Assembly (NCBI GenBank): GCA_964019055.1
Contig: OZ025207.1
Location: forward strand, 15,961,357-16,025,356
Reading direction: 5' to 3'
Origin: Anthopleura xanthogrammica
Taxonomy: Eukaryota > Cnidaria > Anthozoa > Actiniaria > Actiniidae
DNA: 64,000 bases
The position numbers and the translations under genes are program-made. Positions 43,976 to 55,555 of this stretch are shown one piece after another. Numbering within the stretch: the first letter of the stretch is position 1; every line of letters begins with the position of its first letter. The notes below the pieces were generated by a model that was not told where the DNA came from, did no database searches, and worked only from the letters and a program-made list of their open reading frames with translations.

Positions 43976-44899
43976 TTAAGTGATCTCGTTACGGTGTCCC
44001 ACTGGATAAACATCCACTCGCCTATGACAAGAACATCGGCATAATAGTTGAAGCAAAGCCTTTCTGAAATCCCTCATCCTGAAGAGATAGACGATTGGGT
44101 TGACAATCGAGTTCATTCTTTGAAACAAATACATAAGGGAGTAGACGTTTGGATGTGTCACCGCCAAATCATCTTGGCTCAAGCGAAGATACGAGAATCG
44201 ATAGGCAATATAAGGGACCCACGTGATAACAGACAACACAGTAACAATGCAAAGTGTTTTTGCCAACTTTTTCTCCTGGATTTGTCTTCGTTGGGAAACG
44301 GATGGCTGGTTTTGGATTTCTTGTGGGTTGTCTTTCTTCACTTTCATGAAAATGGCAACGTACGACAAACAAACGATAATGACTGACAAAGCCATAAGTA
44401 CATAGTACATTATCAAACAGGCCAGACCTGATAGAAAGTTCACAAGCAGGGTAATAATGATAGCTGTCACCCAAATAACAACAAATACAGCAATGTACAT
44501 CCTTTTGCGTGCCCCTCGATGTCGAAATGGAAGGAAAAATGCACAAATTCGCTCCAGTGATACGGTCACCAAAGAAAGAACAGACGCCACTAAGGTACCT
44601 GCTGTACAAGCGAAAACCAAAATGAAAAAAGATGGATGCACGTCTAGATTCATCGAGATAAAGCCATAGATGTAAAAGCCATAAATAATCCCAATAAAAC
44701 CATATAGTAAGTCAGCAATGGCTAAGTTAATTAGGCAATAAACGCTTCGACGTCGAAGGGTTCTGTTGGTCAAGAACGCAAGAATGGTGCCAAGATTTAG
44801 AGCAACGATAATAAAACCACACACGGTTAAACTGACCAGCCAGAATGTAGCATCTCCTTTGGATAGAAAATCGCGTTTATATTTGTTCGGATCAAACAT
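43976..44899 (-). CDS. Class A GPCR 8, orphan (recent triplet member)
   Basis: 307 codons, ATG at 44899 (MFDPNK). LNLGTI (TM1), RRRSVYCLINLAIAD (TM2), SLERICAFFLPF (TM3), LSYVAIF (TM5), TWVPY (TM6), NSIVNPIVYLFRMRDFR (TM7), CRCSC near the end, then a short tail VYPVGHRNEIT shared with GPCR 9. The TM5-TM6 stretch, including intracellular loop 3 (KVKKDNPQEIQNQPSVSQRR), is identical to GPCR 7. The gene plus its upstream flank duplicates the 40-42 kb unit. Ligand unknown. Confidence 0.92.
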   Translation of the reverse strand: MFDPNKYKRDFLSKGDATFWLVSLTVCGFIIVALNLGTILAFLTNRTLRRRSVYCLINLAIADLLYGFIGIIYGFYIYGFISMNLDVHPSFFILVFACTAGTLVASVLSLVTVSLERICAFFLPFRHRGARKRMYIAVFVVIWVTAIIITLLVNFLSGLACLIMYYVLMALSVIIVCLSYVAIFMKVKKDNPQEIQNQPSVSQRRQIQEKKLAKTLCIVTVLSVITWVPYIAYRFSYLRLSQDDLAVTHPNVYSLMYLFQRMNSIVNPIVYLFRMRDFRKALLQLLCRCSCHRRVDVYPVGHRNEIT

Positions 44900-45845
44900 G
44901 GTTTCTTCTTATGAAGTTGTGGTTGGTTTGAAAATTGATAACTAAAAAACACCATGCACAGATGGAATGGAATGACTTACTGGCTGCAGAATGGTTCTAA
45001 CTTCTACAGCAATAATTAATCCATAGAAACTCGGATAGTGATCAGAAAGGGAGCGAAAATGATGAAAGAATGACGATTCAGGATACCTGAGAAGCTGAAA
45101 GATCGACAGCTTTATAGAAAGAAAGTTAAAGCAATATTAGGTGTATTCCGGCCACCTGTCATAAAGAAACTTTAATTTAAAACTGAAGAAATATTTTGAA
45201 AAATTGATTACAAACACCAATTGGCGTGTATAATTTGGAAAATAAAACTTGTGAAATCAAAAATCCAATTAAAAAAATAACCAAAATATTGATACAATAA
45301 AAAAGAGTTCAAGATTGATTACATATCATCACGAATAAGACTTTCAATATATTAAACCATGTAAAAAAAAGTATATAAAAATTAATAATCTTTAAATTTG
45401 CTTGACATAATCGTATGTATTAGTTGTTCTTATACTATTTCTCTCTAGTACGCGAGGAGTCGTCATGGCAACGAAGTAGGTTTTGGTGGACGTCAATCAA
45501 GGCGTTTCTACGACATTTCGCTTGCTCATAACTTTGAAAACTTTGTGGTTTACGATAATGTCATAACCAAATATTAAGTTCACACGATATCAGGGATTGG
45601 GTGAGGGCCCTCGGCCAATCAGAAGCGAGATATTGAGTAAAACGTATAATAATATTAACTATGGGCAATCCCAAGAAGGTTGACCAAAACATACAAATGT
45701 ACATATCACGTGACTGACGACAAAAATTGCATTTTAAAGTCTTCAACGATCATTGTTAGAATGAATTAAGTGTCTTTTTGTACGAATTCGAAAATGGTCT
45801 ATTTATTGGGTTGATTTACTAGTACCTTCTTTTGATTCAGTTTTA

Positions 45846-46766
45846 TTAAGTGATCTCGTTACGGTGTCCCACTGGATAAACATCCACTCTCCTATGACAA
45901 GAACATCTGCATAATAGTTGAAGCAAAGCCTTTCTGAAATCCCTCATCCTGAAGAGATATACGATTGGGTTGACAATCGAGTTCATTCTTTGAAACAAAG
46001 TCATCAGGAAATAGATGTTTGGGTGCGTCGTCAACAAATCATCTTGGTTCAAGTGAAGATACGAGAATCGATAGGCAATATAAGGGACCCACGTGATAAC
46101 AGACAACACAGTAACAATGCAAAGTGTTTTTGCCAACTTTTTCTCCTGGATTTGTCTTCGTTGAAAAAAGGATGGCTGGTTTTGGATTTCTTGTGGGTTG
46201 TCTTTCTTCACTTTCATGAAAATGGCAACGTACGAAAAACAAACGATAACGACTGACAAAGCCATAAGTACATAATACATTATCAAACTGGTCATATATG
46301 AAACTTTCAAAAGCAAAGTATTAATGATAGCTATCATCCAACTGACAACAAATACAGCAATGTATACCCTTGATCTTATCACACGATGTCGAAATGGAAA
46401 GAAAAATGCACAAAACCGTTCCAGTGACACAGTCGCTAAAGAAAGAATAGAAGCCATTAAGGTACCTGCTGTACAAGCGAAAACCAAAACGAAAAAAGAT
46501 GGATGTACGTCTAGATTCATCGAGATAAAGCCATAAATGCAAAAGTTATAAATAATCCCAAAGAAACCGTATAGTAAGTCAGCAATGGCTAAGTTAATTA
46601 GGCAATAAACGCTTCGACGTCGAAGGGTTCTGTTGGCCAAGAACGCAAGAATGGTGGCAAGATTTAGAGCAACGATAATAAAACCACACACGGTTAAACT
46701 GACCAGCCAGAATGTAGCATCTCCTTTGGATAGAAACTCGCCTTTATATTTGTTCGGATCAAACAT
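45846..46766 (-). CDS. Class A GPCR 9, orphan (recent triplet member)
   Basis: 306 codons from the ATG at 46766. The frame stays open to 46979, but the extra 71 codons correspond to non-coding flank in GPCR 7 and 8 and lack a good start. LNLATI (TM1), RRRSVYCLINLAIAD (TM2), SLERFCAFFFPF (TM3), FSYVAIF (TM5), TWVPY (TM6), NSIVNPIVYLFRMRDFR (TM7), CRCSC and the VYPVGHRNEIT tail. Residues around ECL1 match GPCR 8 while TM3-TM4 matches GPCR 7, a mosaic pattern. It is the last receptor of the array on this side. Ligand unknown. Confidence 0.92.
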   Translation of the reverse strand: MFDPNKYKGEFLSKGDATFWLVSLTVCGFIIVALNLATILAFLANRTLRRRSVYCLINLAIADLLYGFFGIIYNFCIYGFISMNLDVHPSFFVLVFACTAGTLMASILSLATVSLERFCAFFFPFRHRVIRSRVYIAVFVVSWMIAIINTLLLKVSYMTSLIMYYVLMALSVVIVCFSYVAIFMKVKKDNPQEIQNQPSFFQRRQIQEKKLAKTLCIVTVLSVITWVPYIAYRFSYLHLNQDDLLTTHPNIYFLMTLFQRMNSIVNPIVYLFRMRDFRKALLQLLCRCSCHRRVDVYPVGHRNEIT

Positions 46767-46979
46767 GGTTTCTTCAGTCTCATGAAGTTGTGCTTGGTTT
46801 GAAAATTGCAAACTAAAACTAAACACACCACAGATGGATTGGAATGACTCACTGCCTGTAGAATAGCAGTAAAAAAGGATGAGAAAATGATGAAAGAATG
46901 AAAATTCTGCACAAATGAGAGGCGGAAAAGCAAACTTTTGGGACGAAAGTTGAAGTATTATGTACACTGATATCTGCAC

Positions 46980-47500
46980 CTGGTATGAAGAACTTTGACG
47001 AAACTTAATTTAAAACCATAGAAACGTTTTGAAAATGTCATAACAAACCTTATTAAATATTGATTAAAAAACCACTTTGTACTATTTGCAATTTAGAAAA
47101 TAAAACTGAGCAAATCAAAAATCAAGTGATGAAAAGGGTCCAAGATTTGTTTAATATTAATTACACTTTTATGATATTAAATTAAAACTTGTCCAAAAAG
47201 TAAATAAGTAAAATTCATCAATCCACAGGGAACCTACTTCTGAAATGTTTTTTAGCAAAATACAAGCAACAATCAAGTCCATAGCTGTGGACTTCTGCAA
47301 CAATACAATGAAGATTGTATTGTTGAGGGAGTGCAAAATCATTTTCAAGTTCTAGATCTCCCATCGATGAGATGGACAAAATTTCAACCAATCAACAAAA
47401 AAGTTGTACCTCTTAGGGGACTGTGCATTATTGATGCCTACAGGGGAACCAGTGTTCAGAAGGTGCTTTAAAAATTTTACCCCTCCCCTAGCCTGAAACC
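46980..47500. other. Intergenic, no gene seen
   Basis: Contains the pair TACAATGAAGATTGTATTGTTGAGG (47300-47325), with an internal inverted repeat CAATAC/GTATTG. The 5' flank of GPCR 9 shares short blocks with those of GPCR 7 and 8 up to about 47130. Confidence 0.4.
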
Positions 47501-47660
47501 TACTAAAATTTACCCCCCCCCCCCCCCCCCTCAACGTTCATTAGATTAAAATTTTACCCCTTCCCCACCTTTGAGTACTTTTATAATTTCAATGCCCCCC
47601 TCCCCCCCCCAATCTTCCTTGTGGATAATTTTTTTAGATTACCCCCTTCCTCTTCCCATA
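47440..47660. repeat. C-rich low-complexity repeat with 18-base poly-C run
   Basis: Reiterated AAATTTTACCCCTCCCC-like units with a C run at 47513-47530. The complementary strand has G-quadruplex potential. Confidence 0.75.
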
Positions 47661-49550
47661 GGCATCAATAAGAAACAGTCTCTGGCTGAAAGTAATTTCA
47701 ACTACAGGTTTCACCATGGCTTTTATGCATAAGGCAGAATAAGATAAGAGAAAAGCCTATAAAAGTTATATCCATAGTGTTCAAGACAATAAAAAAATTT
47801 ATGGATCTTATAGACCTTATTATATTCTAAAATATCACATCAGCATGCTTTTAACTTGTGTAATTGGGCTTCCTGTGCTTTAGGCAAGACTCGAGATGTC
47901 GAACAAAAACTTCGAAATCATGAATAAAACATTGAGTAATCTTATATTTATGAAGTCATTTAAGTAATTGAATTCACAAATTCTTCCCTATAAAGTCCAT
48001 TACGATCAAAGTGATAAATAACTATGCTCAACTATAAATACACTTTTAAAACTTAGCTTATGACACCGTTTACCAGCGAAGAAATTCGGAATTTTTCCTA
48101 CAAATAACTTCATAACTTACCTTCATTCGGTTGTTTTCTTCCAAGAGCACTTTTCTAAATCCAATCCAAAGCAGCTCAATACCCAAATGTTCAAAATAAA
48201 GCTTTTTCTTCGGTGAAATCTTAGACAAACCAGCACTTGATGCATGACACTTGACCTGTTGACTTGCCGAACTTGTACCCAGGCTTCATCTGTCTGAAGT
48301 AACACAGCTGTACAAACAACTAATCGCGAAAAGGATTGTTGTTGTAATTCGAGCGGCCCTCGCCCCAGTTTTAAAAGTCATATATTGCCGCGCTGAATTC
48401 GAGAAGATGAGAAGATGGGATCGTAAATGGAGACATGGCAAATATTCGTCATAATTTTTATACATCACGTGCTTCAACGTTTTCTCTATAAATTCTTCGT
48501 CGAAACGCGTGTATTTTATCGTAAGAGACTGAAAGCTAGGGACGCTTCGCTAAGCATTGAAGCGCGCTGTGATCATGATTGGTCAGTTCGTGCGACTAAT
48601 CGGACATATCTGGAGTGACACAGTCGCCAGTTTAAGGAATATGAGGGGGGGGGGGGGGGGGGGTGGGGTAACTAGCAGATTGCTTGTCTGTCTGTCTGTT
48701 AATTCTATACATGTTCGCCGTTGACATTTTTTTAGTTTTCTCGCCATCATTTGGTTTATAATAGTGTTTTGACATTATTTGCCTTCTTTATTTCGTTCTT
48801 CTCTATTTCTTCTGAAAAAAAATATTCATAGGAATTCGGGTTTTCGTTTTTAAAAAATCAATCTTTTTAATTTATGACGGATGTAGCTAGCAGCTTTGGG
48901 GTAGTTCTCGTACATGACCTCCCTAACCTCAAAATACCTACCCAACCTTACCCTACTGTATTTGATCCCACCCTATGTCTACCTCACGCTACCTAAGCCG
49001 CACCCTACGCTACTCTGCCCTATCCCATCATGCCCTATCCTCTTCTCAAATTTCTAATTCTTTAAATCCCTACTTGCTTCCATTAATTAATAAAGACAGA
49101 GACAGGCAGACACCAATAATCGTTATCAACACATAATACAAATTAGGATTGTATCTTTTTATTTATCTGGTTTATTTGTTTTTGACCCTTTTCAATTTAG
49201 GCCACGATGTTCAACTCCTGTCAGTGTAGCCGCACTTTACCCTTACCCCCTCTCTCCATCAATCAGCGTGCTTGGTCTGCACTACATATCGAGATTAGAG
49301 CAATAAGCCACATACATTCCGGTAAATAATAAAAAAAACCTTGCTAGGTATGAAGTAAAGCATCAAGTAAAACCCATCTGCATCTGGGGGGAGGGGGGGG
49401 ATAGAAGAGCAAAGAAAAATATATGTTATCAAAAAAGACTTCGATCCCCAAAAGAAAAGGATTATAATATATAATAAATATTTTAGAGTGTTCTTGTAGA
49501 TTTGTATCATATTCAGTAATGACAATTTGACCCCCAGATTTGGAATTAAG
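47660..49550. other. Intergenic, with poly-G run and CCCTA-rich patch
   Basis: 48645-48663 is a run of 19 G followed by TGGGG. 48690-48702 is (GTCT)n. 48915-49035 is rich in ACCCTA/CCTAC words, loosely like degraded telomeric CCCTAA but irregular. No gene is supported. Confidence 0.5.
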
Positions 49551-49552
49551 CA

Positions 49553-49724
49553 GCTAACACACGGTGCAACATTTGGCGCAATAATGCAGGTAATCGATGT
49601 TGCGAGCCATGTCACACGACACGATTTGCTGCACAGAATGTTGCTGAAGTAGAATACGATCCTACTTGTCTTCAGCAATACTGCCTGCAATATTTCGCAC
49701 AATGTTAATTGCACAGTGTATCCG
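49553..49724. mobile_element. Foldback (MITE-like) element
   Basis: The left arm AACACACGGTGCAAC...GCGCAATAATGCAGG pairs with the inverted right arm (...CCTGCAATATTTCGCAC...GTTAATTGCACAGTGT). Arms are about 40 bases with mismatches. It lies 110 bases downstream of the fucosyltransferase-like gene A stop. Confidence 0.6.
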
Positions 49725-49835
49725 CGCCTTGAGTGTAAAGGCTCTATAGCAACACTTACGATTGGAGAGAAATGGTATGGGATTGCAATGTGGACATCTT
49801 AATAAACACACTTATCAACTGATCCACACGCGTTT

Positions 49836-51067
49836 TTAATATTTACAGTTCTCTCCAAGAGCGTTAACGATAAGTGAATGAAACCCCATACCAAGGGCAG
49901 CTCGACTGAACGAACTATCTGACATGATAAGAATATCACATTCAGCGAGTAAGGCATTATCCAAGAGCACCCCTTCTATACCCAGACGGGAGGGGTCGGT
50001 GATAGATATATGTTCTATTTTAATATCAAGGTACTTGACTTTGTTTGGGTATTTTTTCTTCCCGTAGTATTTAACCTCTTTGGTATCAGCGGCCAGAAAC
50101 CATTTTATAGAAGAAGTGTCAAGAGAAGGATTAATTTTCTTAAATAGCTTTTCTAACTTTTTTGCGCAACGAAAAAATGTTTCCAAGGCAGAATATATAG
50201 ATGTCTTTGATTTCTTTTTTCGAAACGCTGGAACGTCACCAGCCCGAAAATGGATGCCAATCCGAGGAATCCCAGATTTCCAGTGTAAGGACTTCCGAGC
50301 TTTATTCAAAAGATTTTTGAACCTTGGAGTTTGTTGGAATAAGAAGTCAAATGCGCATCCTATCAAGGAGTATCGATGGCCTCGTCTTTTTGGTACTATT
50401 TCTTTAGCTGTTTTACCAAGAAATTTACTCCGCCGCATAGCTGTTGCAAAATACCACTGAGTGCTAATGTATTCGACTTCATGGTCAAAGTAATGCTCCA
50501 GATCGGTTTTTAGTAACCACTTACTTAATTCATCAAACTTATATCCCTGGCGCAGAGCCTCGGCGGGTACATTCTTGTGAAAACCTCTCCCCCAGAAATG
50601 GTGACGCGATTTAAGCCCCCGTAGTTTTGCTTCAGAGAAATCCCATTTGATGTTCTTTGGTGAGAAGTAATTCGTGATAGAAATATTGGATTTCCAATCG
50701 ATTAAAAGCGCACGTTTAGTTAACACAGCCAAATAAAGTAGCGAAGTGATACCATTTATTCGGTTGCCATAGCCACCGCATCCGTAACCAATGCCACCAC
50801 AATTAAAAACCAAATATCTTGGTTTAACCCTTGACTCTAGAATATCTTGGTGAAGTTTTTTGTATTTTTCTTGCCATTTTTGACCGCATATTTGCTTTTT
50901 ATTCTTTTCCCAAGTTTCCATGCGTCCCGTTGTGTTTTCGCTGTGCGCCAGAACGAGTTTTAATTCTCGCAATAATTTTGCTTGATTCGGTCGTATATCC
51001 CTGTTAACATTGCTCTTGACTTTGCGACGAACGTCTAAATCTTGAACTGATTCTGTTGATTTTATTA
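49836..51067 (-). CDS. Fucosyltransferase-like gene A, exon 2 of 2 (catalytic)
   Basis: Joined to exon 1 (51882-51777) this gives 445 residues. Exon 2 follows the acceptor TTTCTTCTAG|T (51068/51067), and the phase-1 junction keeps the frame. The Golgi-lumen catalytic part shows GYGNRINGITSLL (about 134-146), the HFRAGD motif (308-313) and SDSSFSRAAL (418-427). The HxRxGD Arg and G-x-GNR loop recall motifs that bind GDP-fucose in the GT11/GT23/GT37 and O-fucosyltransferase group, so it probably transfers fucose, but acceptor and linkage are unknown. A glycosylation site NTT lies in the stem. The first ATG inside exon 2 would drop the anchor, so I prefer the spliced model. Confidence 0.75.
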
Positions 51068-51776
51068 CTAGAAGAAAAAATATTCCTTAATATTATTAAT
51101 ACTTTTTAGTATGAATTTTTCATCAAGGATATCCAAACCTCATGCACTTAATGCGGACACCCTGATCACCTGTGTGGGATACTTGCGGTGAAGGCCTGCG
51201 CGAGCGTACATAGAAAATTCAAAATCGTGCTGGGCGTATTATATCTCGTTCTGATTATACTATCCGATCAAGTGATATTCTCCACTGAGATAACCTTGAA
51301 ACTAAACGATGCAAACAGAAGGTGACGACCATGTATAAAATCATTAATTGTGTAATGCCTCACTATCTTTGTAATATATTCCAGGATGTTTCTGGCATTC
51401 ATGATTATGGCCTTCGTGGTTGTCACTCAAATATGTCACTTAATTAAAAAATAATTTCAAGTATAGTGGAGCAGCTGCTTGGAATTCTCTACTATTAAAC
51501 GTACGAGAATCCCAAAGATTTTATGTTTTTAAAAGAAATATTTCAGGAAATTTTAATGATTCTTTTTGTATTCAATTCTCCTTCTATTATATGTAACATG
51601 CACGGCTCTGCACGGCTCTCAAAAAGAGCATTTATTTTTGTAGATGATGTAGATACCGTGTTTAAATAAAGTTTATTATTATGTTATTATTATTATTACT
51701 TTCGTTTAGCATATAGAGTTGGTTGAAATAGAAATAGGTAATATATAATGGAAAAAATATCTTTTTCTTGTTTTAC

Positions 51777-51882
51777 CTGCAGGGGAGACATTTCGTACGT
51801 AATTCCACTGGAAAACAATGACTAATAGAGCACCAACCACAAAGAAGATCCCAAACGACTTTGCTGTTGTTTTGCAAGACAT
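51777..51882 (-). CDS. Fucosyltransferase-like gene A, exon 1 of 2 (membrane anchor)
   Basis: 35 codons plus one base: a short basic cytosolic start (MSCKTTAK), then a hydrophobic helix GIFFVVGALLVIVFQW (about 11-26), typical of a type II Golgi anchor. The donor CCTGCAG|GTAAAAC follows at 51777/51776. The intron is 709 bp. The frame is open upstream to 51951, but the ATG at 51882 puts the anchor at the N-terminus as expected. Gene B has the same layout and the same intron phase, which supports the model. Confidence 0.65.
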
Positions 51883-51889
51883 TCCCCTA

Positions 51890-54584
51890 TTTGCATGAAT
51901 CGAGGCAGCTTTCCTGTTAAATAAAGTAATGACGTAATGTTTCAACAACACGCAAAGACTGGATTCAATGAATTTAAGTCATAACATTAATATTATTTGA
52001 AATTTTTAACGATTTGTTTTCATTTTTCTTCCAAGGAAGGAAGATTTAGTTCACTTACGATCTTTCACAACAGTATTTTCCTTATTTTTTTCCAATCCAA
52101 TAATGTGATAACGTCAAAATGTGAATGATAATCATCAGTTACTCAAAACACATTTTGTACCATTTGCAAGGAAAGATGTTTTGCATAGATTAACATTGAC
52201 AACGCATCAGCTTCAGGAGCCAATTCTTCGACATACTGCTTGTCCATGGAAAACAATCAAGCAAAAAGGCCTTTCCTAAAATCACGAGGAAAGAACTCTC
52301 TGTACGTGCATAAAAATGCCAAGTATTCTCGTGTAATTTTATATCACATTTCAATTTACCCTGCGACAGAGGGCATTTGAAAAACTCTTCAAGCAGGGTA
52401 ATGGCAAATCAATAGTCATCGTCAAATGGGTGATATCAATATGTTTTTTGCTATTTTTCCTGACAGCCAGTTCGATATCAGGAGCTTCCTTCATGAGAGA
52501 TAAAAACGAGTCAAAACAAACAGTAACAAGTGAAGGAAAAAACACTTGGTTGATCACGAAAGCAGGAAGTCGTTTTAAATTATGCGATTTGTTGTTTTGT
52601 ATGGAGCTGTACATCTTATGAATAGATATTTGTACATTACGTTATGCAAGCCGAAGAAGCCCAAGCAACATCAACATCAACATGATCCTAAATAACCAAA
52701 ATATCCTAAACTGAGCAACAAACATACCTAACAAGTATTCCAAGGTTGTATTGCAAAGAAAGCGATATCACGAAGTCTAAGTTTCAGTATTTAAAAGATG
52801 AAAACCTACTAGCAACGAATATACAATGAATTAGTTTTTTAATTTCGAAACAGCACTTTATGATTGATGTCACGCAACATTCTAAGGTTAGGAAGATCGA
52901 AGTTCCTTTGCCATTTTTGAAAAATACAATTAATACTCACAGTCTAAAAATTTGCACAGGAAAATATGCTGGTCTGATGAAAGTGTCATGCTGGTTAGGC
53001 GATGGAAGAATGAAAAGACTCCTTTGATCCTAACAATGGGTCACCCGTAATCCTTTTGCTATGATGCACCAATGAAAACATGGTGAATTAATCCAGAAGT
53101 GATTGAGATGCACACATTCAACTACAATCTTAATCATATTAATGTTGTATACAAATAGCAGAAATAGATTTGCAGCGGACTACCAATAATAAATGACCGC
53201 AACATCTTTCCAGATCTTTTTGAGGACAATATAATAAATTAATAATGTAAATATAGACCTATTACCAGAACAAACACTAAGAAACTACGGGAAACAATGG
53301 ATATTAAACACGTAACAGATTATGGTTCGATAAGGGCTATCCTGCTCTGCAGAAAAAATACCTGTACTTCAATAACCCTTTATTAAAACCTTTATATTTT
53401 ATCGACATCCAAAGCGCCTCCATACAAGGCAGCCACTTATCTTATCAGGGTTTGATTATGTGCAAAATACTTAACTCAAAATGTCTTATCAGTTTCCTGT
53501 AACTCAAAGAAGACCTTTTGACCACCAATGTGACTGATGGTGGACATAATCTCTTACAAGACACGTAAATAGTTTATGTTTTCTGATTAAAAGGCAATTC
53601 AAAAACAAACTAGTTAATCCCATTCAGGAATCATCAACAGACAGACTCGTTTTGCAATTTTCGTGATCTTTATGATGCTGTTTACTTTATGACTAATAAA
53701 GAACACGTAAAACATTGGACTCCAGCCAGAAGTACTCCTGAGTTTCGTCGATAGCTAAATATTTCAAAACTGAGTTACACCCTGAGCAAATCTTTTGAAT
53801 TTATGCAGTTTTTCTGATGGCTGTGGCTACAGTCTTGTCAACAAACTAAATATCCAGATTTAGTCTGCCAAAGAAGGTCAAAAATGGGCAAATTTGTGGC
53901 TGCCGAGTTAACTTGCCATGTGCACATGATGTTCCTATTCAAAATTGATTATAAAGTTCTTAGTTGCTTTGTGGTCTTTATATTTTTGGATCAGTTGAGA
54001 TCGTAGTTCAATGTAGCGTTATTGTCAGATTGATTTGTGAAGGCAAATGAATTCAAAATAAAAGAATCACGCAACTACATGGTGATCCATCACACTAAAT
54101 TTGAGCAGGTGATGGGACAAAAGTATTGCATGCCTCATTGTGAACATCAAACAGTACATCAACAATAAACACAGAAACTAGGCTACTGATGTACCTTAGA
54201 ACACTTGAATCCTATCCTATAAGTTACTGGGTCTCCAGAGAATCCATTGGAACGTCAGTGTTCATCCATGCTTGCCTTTCTTGCTTGTCATCTTGGAACA
54301 CATCAGCATATTGACGCTTATGAATTCCGTCCGGCAGGCTGCACGTCACACACTGCGACACGTCTCAAATAGCCGAAATTCAAAACCGGGTTTATAAATA
54401 ACCTATAAATTTATCGAATAATCGGTGGAAAACTCGGAAATGTCACTCAGCACTCACGTATGGATATAACGTAAAAATATTCATTCTCCACTCAACTGCC
54501 ACAAGAAGAAGAAATACCGAGGAAACAGATCTTTAAAGCAGGCACCTCAAGTATCAATGGCCCACATGGCTTTAACGAGATGAA
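51890..54584. other. 2.7 kb between divergent fucosyltransferase-like genes, no gene seen
   Basis: Holds the upstream regions of both genes. No ORF of note, no recognised repeat, no obvious CpG-rich core. Whether it acts as a shared control region cannot be told from sequence. Confidence 0.4.
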
Positions 54585-54684
54585 ATGAAAAATATCGCCA
54601 AGTATAAAATCCTGGTAGCCTTCTCAATCGTTTTCGTGTGCTCACTGTGTTCCTACAAAATCCTCTCGAAGATTTGGTCAAATG
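54585..54684 (+). CDS. Fucosyltransferase-like gene B, exon 1 of 2 (membrane anchor)
   Basis: 33 codons plus one base: MKNIAKYK, then the hydrophobic helix ILVAFSIVFVCSLCSY (9-24), a type II anchor, then the donor TCAAATG|GTAAGTG at 54684/54685. An overlapping ATGAAATGA five bases upstream is out of frame and stops at once. Phase 1, as in gene A exon 1. Confidence 0.65.
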
Positions 54685-55183
54685 GTAAGTGATACGATTG
54701 TCGCTAGTCGTGGCCATGGTCTGGTGTTATGAAGACACGTATAACAGACAGCCATAAGTAATTTATACCAAATAACTAATAGAGCTTAGTGTCTTAGAGG
54801 ACTAAGAGGCAGCGACAGCATCCACAATGTCAATAAAGGATGCCTCAGTACATTTTGATTTGAATAAAGCTTGGGATATTTGTCTCCTAAATAGCCACTG
54901 AAATAAGTGAAATAAGGAATGATAACGTGATTAATATAATTATGAAACCTTTCCTAAATATTTTAGACATTTTGGAGTGGGGTTAGAAAATAATGAGCAT
55001 TGATTTGTACTCAACTCGGCGAGCGAACAACGAAGGAAAATTTAATAGGGGCAGATGGAAGACTGACCTCTGATCTAAAAAGAGAATGAAACTAAACACG
55101 ATAAGCTACCTTTTTCTAATTATCAATTCATGGATTGATGTAAGCTTTTAGGCCAAAATACCCTGAGGGTGTACACTTTGTTT

Positions 55184-55555
55184 GAGTGCGACCATGGATA
55201 TCATGTTCTTACATCGTGTCTGTATATTCGGCGTATTTTATTCATTAAAGTAATTTATATATTCGTACGAGCCCTTAGGCAGATTTTTAAAAGTTAACTA
55301 AAAATTCCTGCATGGGAAAATTGGACTGAATTTGTACAAATTAGTTGCCACACAGTAGCAACTGGAAACCAATTTCATCGTATTTTCAATGCAGCATCCC
55401 TGCAATAAAAAATCTACAATTTTGCGTTGAGTGCGACCATGGATATCATGTTCTTACATCGTGTCTGTATATTCGGCGTATTTTATTCAAATTAGTTGTC
55501 ACACAGTAGCAACTGGAAACCAATTTCATCGTATTTTCAATGCAGCATCCCTACA
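55184..55555. repeat. Tandem duplication in intron of gene B
   Basis: GAGTGCGACCATGGATATCATG and about 60 bases on appear at 55184 and 55431; the following block AAATTAGTTGYCACACAGTAGC appears at 55339 and 55488. The second copy has lost about 90 bases between the two blocks. Copies are almost identical. Confidence 0.85.

Noticed and set aside
46767..46979. N-terminal extension of GPCR 9 by 71 codons
   Set aside because: The extension has no ATG start, corresponds to non-coding flank in GPCR 7 and 8, and the conserved MFDPNK start gives the family's normal length.
48915..49035. Interstitial telomere repeats
   Set aside because: CCCTA-like words are irregular, with no run of perfect CCCTAA units.
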